Below are positions 11,709 to 23,340 of a stretch of DNA of 64,000 nucleotides, piece by piece; positions within the stretch are counted from its first letter, which is position 1; each line of letters begins with the position of its first letter. Source of the DNA: Hypholoma sublateritium FD-334 SS-4 (Eukaryota; Basidiomycota; Agaricomycetes; Agaricales; Strophariaceae); the NCBI GenBank assembly GCA_000827495.1, contig KN817541.1, positions 274,678-338,677 on the forward strand. Reading direction: 5' to 3'. The position numbers were made by a program, and so were the translations under genes. Under the pieces are notes generated by a model that had not been told where the DNA came from, ran no database searches, and worked only from the letters and a program-made list of their open reading frames with translations.

Positions 11709-13300
11709 ATGTCGAAAATCATGTCCCAAGAACCTCCATCCACATCGTCTGCAGGCTTGGAAACTACTCAACCAGGGTTGAACGATGCTCTTGCATCGGT
11801 AGTAAAGATCTATGTCGAGTCGCTAATAAAAGATAAGAGCAGGTTAGTTGTCGATTTCACCCCTTGCTGTCCTTCCAGTGTTGATTTTCCTTCCTACAGT
11901 AATAAGCGTATCCGTGAGGAATCAGATTCACTACCTGAAAAAGATTTCCAGACTTTGGGATGTATATATGGCCGACAGGGGAATCCATTCTTAAAGGTTG
12001 ATGCAATCGTCAATTTTGGACTCAAGCATGAGACGATAGAAGAGACTGATGAGAACTTGGAAGTTGAACAGCAGGAGCTTCAACCCCGGTAAGTTGTTTC
12101 TTGATCCTTCATGTTATTCATGCTGATGAGTCCAGTATTCAGGGATAAACGGCTCCTTCAAGGCTGGACACTGCTATGTGCAACAATCCCTGATTTCTGT
12201 GTACGGATGCTTGCGCTTGCTGGCCTTCGTGGCCTTCGGAAGACCACCTGCCAACACGTTAGCATGTTTCCATCATTATGAAACTGTCATAGCATACTCA
12301 ATACCACAACTTTTATTAGATTCAAGATGGGGCTTCAACTGCTCGGTCCGATGACAGTAATAGCCTCAAAACTTCAATTCTCTCTTATATCCTCTTTGAC
12401 ACAACTCAGTCCCTCTCACCTCCAATCCTTCAACGAAACAAGCTTCGGAATGATCGTGGATTTCATCACTTAGCCACAGCCTCATTGCTCTGTCCTGTCA
12501 AGTATGAGGATGTTCCTGAGTAAGATTTTCCTTCACTTCTTGATAACATGGCGATCTTATATTTCACAATAGAACATACGCATCTATACAAGCGGGAAGG
12601 CTTCCTATCTCAGCTGTAATGCTCCCAAGATTTCTATTTCCCCATGACCATATTCACGATCCCGATGATATAGCAAATAACGTTTTTCGAGGACATATAA
12701 TGTTGAGGGTACGTATCTCTTCTCTTCATTCAAGTTCATTGGTCTTTATGTGAGCTTAGTTGATAATATTTCATACGCAGGCCGCAAAACATATCTTACA
12801 AGGCCCCACATCGGCATTAGAAGGACCTGGATCACATCGTGGCAAGCAAGGAAATGCAGCAATCTGCGGCATAACTTCATTGACACCAAATCTTATTGCT
12901 TACGTTGCTACTCAAGTAAGTTTTGTTTTTATCATAGCCTTGTCGTAGCTGAAAAAAATCTCCAATGTTTTTAGGTACGGTTTGCCCTCAGCTCAACACC
13001 CTCTTGGGTTATCAAAGACGGTACTTTTAGTTACCAGGACTTTTACCATCATATAGTCGATTTACTTGATGAAGATGACGATGAGACTTCCCAAATTATC
13101 GATTTTTATAATCAGTAAGCCCTTTTTACACTACTTGATATCACTGTTGATCCCAAATTCTAATTTCCTTTAGCCATGTTTTTGGAGCAACGGATCCCGC
13201 TGCTAATCTTGATATCAATTCCGCAGTTGCAGAGGATGAATATTTATTAATTAAAAAACAGCGAGCCTTGAAACGAGCACGTATTAGTAATTCCACTTAA
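11709..13300 (+). CDS. DUF6698 domain protein (basidiomycete-specific, function unknown)
   Basis: Eight exons give an unbroken frame of 391 residues: 11709-11842, 11900-12088, 12143-12257, 12320-12519, 12573-12708, 12781-12915, 12975-13114, 13174-13300. The first ATG is used; a second in-frame ATG lies at 11721. The N-terminal 100 residues are Ser/Glu-rich and poorly conserved. The remainder has the DUF6698 pattern: RGFHHLATASLLCP, then FLFPHDHIHDPDD, then GKQGNAAICGITSLTPNLI, then AYVATQVRFALSS and an FYHHIVDLL segment near the end. These proteins are numerous in Agaricomycetes and their function is unknown; a link to mobile elements is only suggested here by the repeat-rich surroundings. 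Unlike its neighbours to the left, this gene is intact. The family name comes from memory of the conserved blocks. Confidence 0.75.
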
Positions 13301-13498
13301 TAGTATATCAATTTATATCTATAATTACATAATTTTTTTTGTTAGTAGTCAATGATTGATCAACATGGTCATCCTTTATAGAATGGAAATTTTGGTCACA
13401 TGTGATCAAGTTCTAGCCAGGTTTGAGGTATAGCAGAACACGTAGAGAAATGAATTTCCAGCAGGAGCCTGCGGGGTCAAAAAATCTGATGGTATACA

Positions 13499-14420
13499 GG
13501 CCAAAGTCATAGAGAGATTGTAGATATAACCAAGCATGTAGACAAATAGAACTCTGATGGTAGCCTGCAAAAGTCAAGAAAGTAGGTGGTAATGCCCAAA
13601 GTCATAGAAAGACTGTAGATACACTCAAGCATATAGAAAGACAGATTTCTGGGGNNNNNNNNNNNNNNNNNNNNNNNNNNNNNNNNNNNNNNNNNNNNNN
13701 NNNNNNNNNNNNNNNNNNNNNNNNNNNNNNNNNNNNNNNNNNNNNNNNNNNNNNNNNNNNNNNNNNNNNNNNNNNNNNNNNNNNNNNNNNNNNNNNNNNN
13801 NNNNNNNNNNNNNNNNNNNNNNNNNNNNNNNNNNNNNNNNNNNNNNNNNNNNNNNNNNNNNNNNNNNNNNNNNNNNNNNNNNNNNNNNNNNNNNNNNNNN
13901 NNNNNNNNNNNNNNNNNNNNNNNNNNNNNNNNNNNNNNNNNNNNNNNNNNNNNNNNNNNNNNNNNNNNNNNNNNNNNNNNNNNNNNNNNNNNNNNNNNNN
14001 NNNNNNNNNNNNNNNNNNNNNNNNNNNNNNNNNNNNNNNNNNNNNNNNNNNNNNNNNNNNNNNNNNNNNNNNNNNNNNNNNNNNNNNNNNNNNNNNNNNN
14101 NNNNNNNNNNNNNNNNNNNNNNNNNNNNNNNNNNNNNNNNNNNNNNNNNNNNNNNNNNNGTAGCCTGCAAAAGTCAAGAAAGTAGGTGGTAATGCCCAAA
14201 GTCATAGAAAGACTGTAGATACACTCAAGCATATAGAAAGACAGATTTCTGGGGGTGGCATGCAAGAGTCAAAAAATAAGATGATAATGGCTAAAGGTGC
14301 AGCAAAATTGTAGATATAACCAGGTATGTAGACCAGAAAAATTCTGGTAGCAGCATGCAAGATCTGAAAAAATAGAATGTCATGGCCAAAGTTATAGCCA
14401 GATTGCAGATATGATAAGAC
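13499..14420. repeat. Minisatellite with a 95-bp unit, spanning an assembly gap
   Basis: A unit of about 95 bp, marked by CCAAAGTCATAGAAAGACTG, recurs at 13501, 13595, 14195 and, more diverged, near 14290 and 14385. The 95 bases before the gap (13560-13654) and the 95 bases after it (14160-14254) are identical. A further degenerate unit precedes 13499. The array lies 200 bp downstream of the DUF6698 gene and codes for nothing evident. Confidence 0.85.
13655..14159. other. Assembly gap (505 N)
   Basis: A run of 505 N sits inside the 95-bp tandem array, so the true repeat copy number is unknown. Confidence 0.99.
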
Positions 14421-14444
14421 TAATTCTACTATCCATTCAACCAT

Positions 14445-15908
14445 AAGTCTAATGCAAAATCATCAACTTGTGAACAATATGTAAAAGCTCCTTTTGTATC
14501 ATGCCTTGCAAAGCATTGTGGCCTTATATAGCTGGTGCTGTATATATTGCTCTGTCAAGGGCATATATTGATGGATAATCCTCTCCTCCTTTCGCTGATG
14601 CTCACATAGAAAGCGCTTTGAGCTACTGTGACCATTTTTTCGTGGGAAATGTCACGGACAGTTATGGAGAACGTGACGAGTTAGTTGGATAAAACCCTTT
14701 TACCTAAAGGTAACGGGAATAAAATAAATAAAAAATTAGAAGGGGGAAGAAAGGACACAAATGCAGGCAAACAGCAGATCGTAATCGCTAGGGCCAATGG
14801 AACAACGAAGTCCAGATTCCAGACAAACCTGTTTCTCCGTGTTTCGTAGTAGAGAATAGTGATGAGCCTTCAAGCTTCAAGTTATATTCAATGATACTGC
14901 TTGCATAAATTAAAAGTGTAACGACGTTTGATAAATAATATTCTTCATATATTTAGATATTTGGGGAAAGGAAACGGAGTGCCGCATAAATATACTACGT
15001 CAGATTGGAACGTAGTTTGCTGCCTGGCGACGACAAATGCCTCAAGAAACGGTATAATGAACTACCCGACGCAAAACCTACTCTAATTGGTCAAATGTGG
15101 AAAGCTTATACTGTGTTCTAGTAGCCATTCACGGTCAGCAGTATGTTCTGGCTTTATACTTTGGTGGGCCGTATTACTGCCCATATTTTGCATCTGCATC
15201 AAGGCATCCCGTACGGGACGGCCGCCATCTGGGAACGCCGACCGGGGCTCAAGCGCTCAAGAATCACTAAAACCGTGTATATTATAAGATACGAAGATAT
15301 TCCACCAGTATCTGCCTACAGCGTTGGTCTACTATGAGTCCGATTTTACTGAATTTGAAAAGAACAAATCCCTCTCTCGGAGTCTCCGGGCGTTCTCCTG
15401 CCTCTCCTGCAATTATCCTGCGGCGAGAACCAGTCTGGCTATTAATAGCTCTTCCGTACCTTCAATCGATTTATAATTAAAGACGAAAATATCCAGTTGC
15501 TGCATCTATCGCCTTGTCTTTAGAAAAGTTCAATACCACAATGATCAGCCATATTTATTTCCTCAGCGAGAACTTCTCGGAGTCGACCAAGAATCGATAT
15601 CGACGTGGGAAAGAAAGTATGGCAGAAACAGCTAACAGTAAATTGAGTTGACATTGAGTGTGCACGAATACATAACCTCTTGGAAACCGGGCCCCAAGCT
15701 AACATATTGCACATCGTGGTCATTGGCATTCTATGTTCCACGTTAACAAGGAGACCATTCCAACAAATATTGCCTAACTACATTCTAAATATTAAATTAC
15801 TACGAAACAAGGAGAGAAATAGAGCCAAACAAACGACGACGCGGCGTTAGTGGTTGAGTTTGGCAACATTCAACTTTCTCTCCTCCGTCACTGGCGGCGA
15901 CAGCCAGC
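14445..15908. other. Intergenic region, no gene seen
   Basis: The stretch is AT-rich with only short random ORFs. A TGTCACGGAC motif at 14649 resembles the start of some fungal Gypsy LTRs, but no matching end could be found. The promoter of the GT90 gene must lie at its right end. Confidence 0.4.
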
Positions 15909-18060
15909 ATGGGTCCCCGAAAACGAGTCTCCTTTGCCTTTCTCAGGAGGCACAGCGGCTACATCTTCATGTTCTGCGTCCTCTTCGCCTTCATGCAACT
16001 TGGATTTCGGAATGGGCGCCGGAAGCACCTTGCAATCGACGAACTCGCTCAGCAAACGGACGACAATTGGATAGACCCCGCGAAACTGATTGCCTTTGCG
16101 GACGAGAAGACCCCGCGCGTCCTCACTGAGCACCCAATCCCACAGCTCATGGAGGAAGCGGAAGAAAAATACCGGAAGAAGCTGGGAAGCCAAAGCAAAA
16201 CCCTCAAGGCGGCAGTTGCAGAGTACAGGCGCCGCTATGGACGAGCTCCCCCGAAAGGCTTCGACGCATGGTGGCAGTTTGCTCAGAAATACGAGGTCAG
16301 GATGATTGACGAATACGACGGGCTCGTCAACGACCTAGCACCATTCTGGGACCTCTCTGGCGAAGAGATCAGAAGGCGGGCACTACAGGTCGGTGAACTG
16401 CCGTCAATCGACCTAGTGCGGATACGTAAAGGCGAAGCCACAGTCATCAACGTCAATCCCAATTTCCATGATACTGAAGTTAGCGCGCGTGCTCGCGGCT
16501 TCCGGAGTATGACTGGAAAATTCGTGCATCTGGTGCGCATGCCACTTTTTATGCTCCTTCTCATGAAACTGGCTGAACAACCTCATAGCTCCCAGATATG
16601 GACTTCCCTATAAACGCCAAGGCTGAGGGACGAGTATTGGTACCTTGGGAGCACCGAATGTATCCCAATATGACCTCACAGGATTCCTCAGGTATGTATG
16701 CAGTGTTTGTTTGTTAAGTACATTCTCTTATCGCATTTCTTTAGGGGGCATCCAGAAAATGCTGGGTGGTCCTTTCAAACCAGATTGGGGTGAAGATGGC
16801 AATATTTGGGAGGCCTGGCGGCGTACGTGCGACCCCGAAAGCTCTGCTCGACGGTTGTTCTCCTCCCTGCGCACGTCACACAACACCCAAATAAAGAACC
16901 ATTTCGCCTCTAGCACTGTCAGTCCCGGTAGTGACTTTTCATTCGTCAAATCGACCTCTTCCGACGAGGACTATTGCTCATACCCCCACGCTCATTACCA
17001 GCAAGGCCACTTCTTCTCAGATTGGCGCTCAATTCCCGTGCTGTACCCTGTATTTAGCCCCGCCCGGGCGAAAGGTTTCATGGACATCAGGATCCCGAGT
17101 CACTACTACTACGGCAGTACCAAGCGGTATACCTATGGATGGGACTCCGTCAACCTCGAGCTGAAGGACGTCGACCCGATGGAGGTGCCGTGGGAGGACA
17201 AGATCGACATGATCTTCTGGCGCGGTGCGACGACGGGCGGTGGGAGTCACCCGCCAGGGTTCTCGGACCAGTACCATCGCCACCGCTTCTTGCGCATGGC
17301 ATCAGACAAATCCAACGCGACGCGCGTGATTACCTTTGCGGATCCGCCGACCTCAGGCTCAAGTTTCGTCTCTGCGGCTGTGTCAGTGGGGCAGCTTAAC
17401 GAGGAAATCATGGATGCGGCGTTCGTCAAGGCGGTTTCCGCGGGGAGTTACCCCGGGGGTATGGCTGCCCTCGAGCGCGACCATCGCTTCGCTGACTCCG
17501 TGCCCCTCGGGCGCCATTGGGCATACAAGTATCTGATCGATATGGATGGTATGAGTTACAGCGGTCGGTTCCTGTCGTTCCTAGCCAGCGACAGCGTTCC
17601 TCTCAAGTCCACTGTTTACGATGAATTTTTCACGGATTGGATACAGCCCTGGTAAGCTATCCTTTCGTCTACATTTACGCCATGTTGACTTTCTCGCTTT
17701 TTCTTCAAGGGTGCATTTCATTCCGCTCTCAGCATCATATGCAGAGATCTATAACATTCATGCCTATTTCTCGGGCGCAACGCAGTCTACAGTCGAAGCT
17801 GCTAACTCGACACAAAAAGATCTGTCACCAGAAGAGAGGAAACCAACGGAGGGAGACAAGAGGCTGCGGCGTATCGCCAGGGCTGGAAAACGGTGGAAGC
17901 GGACAGTGGGGCGTACCTTGGACATGGAAGGTGAGCAATGCAGTCGCTTTATGCTGCTCCTCAACTGAACGACTTGTCGGAAGCCTACGTTTATCGACTA
18001 TGTTTGGAGTGGGCGCGCCTATGGGCAGACGACCGGGATTCGATGAACTTTTCTCTCTAA
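15909..18060 (+). CDS. Glycosyltransferase family 90 (CAP10-like), type II membrane protein
   Basis: Five exons encode 643 residues: 15909-16532, 16589-16691, 16745-17651, 17710-17930, 17984-18060. The N-terminus has Arg/Lys residues followed by one hydrophobic segment (about residues 14-34, YIFMFCVLFAFMQLGF), as expected for a Golgi type II enzyme with a lumenal catalytic domain. Conserved GT90 blocks follow: PPKGFDAWWQFAQKYEVRMI, INAKAEGRVLVPWEHRMYPN, DMIFWRGATTGG, then DMDGMSYSGRFLSFLASDSV with KSTVYDEFFTDWIQPWVHF, ending in EAYVYRLCLEWARLWADD. The family includes CAP10 of Cryptococcus (capsule) and plant and animal O-glycosyltransferases. Donor and acceptor cannot be read from the sequence; a xylosyl or glucosyl transfer to glycans or proteins is the family expectation. 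Confidence 0.87.
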
Positions 18061-18859
18061 CGTACCAAAGCGAGCAGCGAGCGTTGCATTTGCCTAGGCC
18101 TCTCATATCATTGCATATCATACCCACATATCTCCCAACAACCATCTCCAACCAGTGTATCGCGCCGCTGAGTAGAGGCTACAAGTTGGATACATTATTT
18201 CACCCCAGTAGCTATGTCCTCCGATGAGCCTTCCAAATTCTCTGTACCATAATCCTAATTAGTGTCGACGTCAGTATGCTATTAGTAAGTAGTCATAGAT
18301 AATTATTTATGTCCAATGTGTCACCCTCCAGAATTCTATCGCTGACCACTTCGTTGTGGTCGACAAGGCGCGTTGTATCCCCCGCGCCGATGCTGAACGT
18401 TCCGCTCCATAGATGACCAACATCTAATGAATTTCTCCCGAGTATATTTAGCACCAACGATAGGTTTTCCAGTAGATTGGAAAGGATCTTTGATCGATAT
18501 TTGATACAAATTTGACACTGACAAGCAGCGGGCAGTAAGTCGCGATTTATAGATCTCCATTTATCCATCATATTTTGACTTTGAGACGTATTTAGCTGAT
18601 GCGATGAGCATTGTCGCTCTAGATGCTAAGATAGGCCAACAATCGAATCGATATCCATCGATTTCGCCTTGAACACGTTTCCAGGCGCGTGCCCGTGTCG
18701 GATTCTTAATACAATGGGCCCCCAATACTCCCCAATACAGATTCGCAATTCCTCCTACAATCCAACGTGTTCCTGTATACAAAAGACGCTTTCTAGCGTC
18801 CCCTGGGAGCCAAAACCTGCGCAAACCCTTGATATCGCTGATCGCCTCCCACCTCCGCG
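18061..18859. other. Intergenic region, no gene seen
   Basis: Only short ORFs occur here. It holds the 3' end of the GT90 gene and the promoter of the gene starting at 18860. Confidence 0.4.
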
Positions 18860-20674
18860 ATGGCCTATAACACCCCCATACATATGCCCATCGGCAGAAG
18901 CGCGTCGCCCTCGCCTTACGGCTATCCCGCACCGATTGCCAGGCCAGTGAGCAGGGGTCCGTCGCCTGTCCCACCCCAGGGCTACGGCGTCCCAGCACCC
19001 TACGGAGCCCCAATCGGACGACCCGTCAGCAGAGGACCCTCGCCTTCGCCAGGATATGGCGGCTACGCCGCCCCGGTACCCACCAGGCAACCGATTAGCC
19101 GGGGTCCATCCCCAGCGCCAGGAATTATAGGTCGGGACGCAGAGGCTCACCGCAGGCAGGGCAGCACGACCGGCTTCCAGGTCGAGAAGCGGGCCAAGTC
19201 ACCCAACCCGTATGGTCGGCCGCCGCCCGAGCAATCCGTCGAGTACCGCGACGAGACGATCTACCGCGAGCAAGTATCGACACTGATCGCGGCGAAGGAC
19301 ACCCAGTTCGCGGTCACGGGCCACATCCCCGTCGACCCTGCGCAGCTCGTCCTGTTCTTCCGCGTCAAGGTGAGCTGGGAATGGAGGGGTCTGGACGCAA
19401 GAGCTTACTGATCGTCCATCGATGTCCAGACTGGGATCACCCACTCGCTTGATTTCCCCATCGATATCAGCTACAGCGCCCCGCCGGCACTCGATGTGCT
19501 CATTGGCTCCTGCAGACCGAACCAGCGCTCCGATTACGACGCCTATGGGAACCGCGAGGGCCTCTTCTACCCCCCTAATCTCCCTTTGACCGCCTCGCTG
19601 GAGCTGGCCAACTCTCCGCTCCTCGACGCCATCCGCCATTCGCTTTACCCCCTCCTTCCGCCGGGCGAGTACCTCACGGCCATCCGCGATGGGCTCGACA
19701 TCGTCCAGACCGGGAGCCACATCGCCCCGTTCTCCCCTGCGCACCTACGCAACGACCAGCGTGCGGGTACGATCATCGTGACGCTGCCGACCCGCTTCCG
19801 CGGCGGCGCGATGAACGTGCGCGACGCAGAGGGCCGCGCGGAGAAGTTCCAGACGACTGGCGGGCGCGCGGGCGACATCGAGTGGATCGCGTTCCGGTCG
19901 GACTGCGACTACGAGGTCGAGCCGGTGACGAAGGGCTGCCTCATCACGCTATCGTACGCGATCTACATCAAGTCGTTCGGGCCCGCGACGTCCGCGCTCG
20001 ACACGCTCATCACGCCGAGCGACGCCTTCTTCGACCTGCTCTCGCCGATCTTGAACATGTCGCGCGGGCGAAGCGTCGGGTTCTACCTCACGCACGACTA
20101 CAACGTGAATCCCGCCGAGGTGACCGCCAACAGCCTCGTACCCCAGGTACCGCTCGTCGTCGTCGTCGTGTGGATCGTCTAATTGCTGATGGTTTGTGTT
20201 TTCTAGCTCAAGGGGTCCGACGCCCTTTTGTTCAATGCGTTCAAGCTGCACAAGCTCGCGCCCGACCTGCACTGGACGGCTGGCGGGTATATTTGGGCCA
20301 AGGACCACACGCTTGAGTTCTTCGGCGACAACGATGAGCCGGCGCGGCCACCTTCCACGAATCCCTTGAAGAACTTCCAGGGCGGCCGCACACCGTTCGG
20401 GTCTCCAAACGTTGCAAGGGCAACGCCCCCCGTTCGCGGCGCGTTCCAGTACCCAGGCCAGCCCCCGCTCCAGGGCGACGCGGAGGACGAAAACCTGATT
20501 CTCTCGCGGGTGCGCGCGAGCGGCGCGATCTTGCTGGCGGACGCGAATATCACGCTCTTGACCGACTACCGCAACCTGACGCCTGCCGTTGGGAAGGAGC
20601 GCGTCTTCTTTGTCGCGAACGATGAGCTCCAGAAGTTGGTTCTCAATGCACTCCTGGTTGTGTACATCCCGTGA
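18860..20674 (+). CDS. 2OG-Fe(II)-oxygenase-like protein with apparently lost iron ligands
   Basis: Three exons (18860-19369, 19430-20146, 20207-20674) encode 564 residues. Residues 1-110 are low complexity, with three copies of a RPVSRGPSP-like repeat among Tyr/Gly/Pro-rich sequence, probably disordered. Residues about 255-350 resemble the double-stranded beta-helix of fungal prolyl-4-hydroxylase-type oxygenases: a GTIIVTLPTRFRGGAMNVRD strand pair, then WIAFRSDCDYEVEPVTKG. In active relatives the first block carries H-x-G or H-x-D after the GGxL strand and the second reads EHEV. Here these are R301-D302 and Y331, so the usual histidines are missing. That suggests a non-catalytic member, or a family whose metal site differs. 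The last exon (FFVANDELQKLVLNALLVVYIP) is also typical of Agaricomycete proteins of unknown role. The fold call is inference from pattern. Confidence 0.6.
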
Positions 20675-20818
20675 ATAGTGTGACATTTGCCCGATTCGAA
20701 TAAAGCTGTAAAACATTTAATAAACACTATGCCATCGACATATCGTTCCTATTCCGACTCGCCTTGTATATCTGTACTCTTGAATATATCCATGTGATGT
20801 TAGCGCCCATTGATACAT

Positions 20819-22599
20819 TTATGATGTAGGTGATAACTCTACTCGCGACTGTCCATTCTCGGCCTTCGTTATCCTTGCCATCCCCCCGTCAACCCAACGT
20901 ATGTCTTGTAGCATGGGGCAGACAGAAGCAATGAGATTGGCAATTGAATGAATTTCATCTGACATAACATCGTATCCCATTGGCCAGAGGAAACTTGCAT
21001 CGAACTTGGTCAGCCGCGGCCAACGAGACAGCAATGGCAGAAAGTCGGCGCGAAAACTGTAGTGGGTCTAATGTAAGCGTTCAGCAAACTATTTCTTTCA
21101 TGAAAAAGGAGCTTGACAAACCGGTATAGTTTGGCGCCCTCGGAATGTGATAACCTCCAAATGCGGAGTGAGAGATATCAGCTGATTCAGCTGGGTGATG
21201 GAATTCAGGCCTTCGACGGTAAGCTCGCGCAGATTCGGTAAGTCAATGAGGAGGTTGCGTAGATTCGGCCCAGCTCCTGGTTCGAGACCCTCGATAGTCG
21301 TGCCCCACACGTCTTCGAGGGAAGAAACGTAGTGCTCGTCACGATCAAGCTCTTCGGCAACATACCAATCTTGAGTCTGCACTACACGCAAGGTGTGTAG
21401 GGGTGATGGCCGGCGTATCGCCTTTAAAATTTGGCGCAGATCTCTTGCGGGCAAATTCAGCGATTCGATATTCGGTAGGATACCTTGTTGGAGGAAATCG
21501 CAAGTTTTGAGATTGAAAGGAGTTTCTGGAAGATCACTCTGCGACAGCGATAGAAAGGCAGAGATATTGCGGAGCTTGGGGTGGGTGTTGAGAAAGTTGA
21601 CCATGATGTCCGCTCTCACAGTGACATCTCGTAGGGTGAGAGTGTGTAGATTGGAGAGATGAAGGCCAGCAATGACAAGACTCGCATCCGTGTAGGGATT
21701 CCCATCGCTCTGCCAATAAAAATCCCAGTCAAAGATTGACAGAGTCAAAGACTGATGATAGAATATGTTAGCAGAGTTACAGTCATGAAGCGAGTGTCTT
21801 ACCTCAAGATCTGGGCAGTATCCCAGCATATCACGAAGGCGCTCTAATTTAACTCGAGGAGGGCGCAACTCCATATCGGGATCGTCATCATTTTCACCGT
21901 CATTTGGATTCTGCGGAGTATAGTACATCTTCAGATCCAAATGGGTCAACCTTCGTAAGGTGAATATCTTGAGACGAGTCAGACAGTATGCTCAAATATC
22001 AGAGAAAGAGTGCGCACCGAGCTAGAAAAAATAGAGCGGGCGTCGATGAAAGAGTGGTGCGCGGATCCGTAATCGACGACCTTTAGCTTCCTGAGCCCAG
22101 TGCTATTTCGTAGAGCTATCCATACGTCTTCGGTATAATGGTTCCCTGTCTCCCCAAATTCCTCGTCGCCTTTGTTGATTACAGGGGCCCAACGGTTCCA
22201 AGTGAAATCTTGGAGGTTGGACATATTACGAATAGCGCGTATGAGCATGGTTTCTGAATGTACGGTGCTTTCGCGGCTTATAGTTCCCTCTGTTGGAAAT
22301 CTACCCGCGTCCAGCCCTTCCGGGATTTGTTCTTGGTTGTCCAAAGGCTCGCTGGACGACGGAATGTCTGGCATAAGCTCAAGCCTACGTACACGCGTTG
22401 CATGCGTAGGATAAGAAATGAGATGTTCCCAGACCGCATTGTTTCCTAACTTGCATCGAATAGACCGGTAGACGAGCTCCGGCTCTGCCAGCGCCAATAA
22501 CTCCCTATTCGCAAGTCCAACTGCCAGAAGATCGCTTGGAGAATCTACGAAGGAGAGAAAGTGCGCGTAGACGTCGGAGTTGAGCTGGACGTTTGCCAT
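20819..22599 (-). CDS. F-box-like protein
   Basis: On the minus strand the exons are 22599-22018, 21967-21803, 21751-21122 and 21067-20819, giving 541 residues. The first 50 residues (VYAHFLSFVDSPSDLLAVGL then ANRELLALAEPELVYRSIRC) fit a fungal F-box-like motif followed by the usual entry into a repeat domain. The rest contains irregular leucine-rich segments (LHTLTLRDV, LPNLRELTVEGLNSITQL, LTPHLEVITF) as in F-box/LRR substrate receptors of SCF ubiquitin ligases. The intron at 21752-21802 is 51 nt and in frame, so a retained-intron form would also be open. No substrate can be inferred. F-box proteins are much expanded in Agaricomycetes, and two more lie at 36-39.6 kb. Confidence 0.65.
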
Positions 22600-23340
22600 A
22601 TATCTCGAAATTGCGTGCGTCGGTGGAGTTGGGTGAACAAAGCAAGCCTTGATATCCCTGAATTTCGTACATGCTCAGGCGGGAATAGTGAATAAATCAA
22701 GAAATTTCTAGCACCCTGCCTGAGTATGAACTGCGGCAATCGCCGGGTAGCCATCGATCCACCGCCAGCGCCAGAAACTGACGTCAGCCTCAAACTTAAC
22801 TTGCACTCTGTATACTACGTGATTGCTACGTGACTCTCTTTTTCTGACAACGCAACCTTCGATTTTGAAGACAAGAAAACGCCAAAAATTAATTTTGATG
22901 ATGCCGTGGCCCAATCTCAGGAGTGCGACAACGAGGAATGACAACAATTATGGATGACAAGCCTACATTTTCTCCCCGAAACGAAGTATAGAGTCTGGGG
23001 CCACAGTCAAAGAACGGTGTCAGAGCCATGGCGGACATGCAAAGACATGTTCAAGCTTGGCTCAGGAAAAACTCGACAACTGTTCTCGCTACAACCTTTT
23101 CCCGTCGGCCGCGCCATCCGGTAAGTACTTAGTACAGCGACCGCGACGGCGCGATCATGTTCCACGTGAAGAAGCGCCCCAGCATTTTTATTTCTGTCCG
23201 CGGTCACGAAGCCTTGTTTTCTTCAGGCGCTTCTCCAAGTTTGTTATCTCAGCGTGCTCTGTCCTTATGACCTGATTACGACACTCCTACTACACCGAAA
23301 ATTCCCGCCGGCACTTCCTCATACTAACCAACACACTCCA
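22600..23340. other. Divergent intergenic region
   Basis: This region separates the start of the minus-strand F-box-like gene from the start of the plus-strand sugar transporter and must hold both promoters. No further gene is evident. Confidence 0.45.

Noticed and set aside
13507..14265. Long minus-strand frames across the N gap
   Set aside because: They are artefacts of unknown bases; the real flanks are a 95-bp tandem repeat.
14649..15080. Possible solo LTR starting TGTCACGGAC
   Set aside because: Only the start motif resembles Gypsy LTRs; no matching 3' end, target duplication or second copy was seen in the window.
19949..20716. A 255-codon open frame on the minus strand
   Set aside because: It is antisense to exons 2-3 of the 2OG-like gene, Arg-rich from GC-rich codons, without recognisable motifs.
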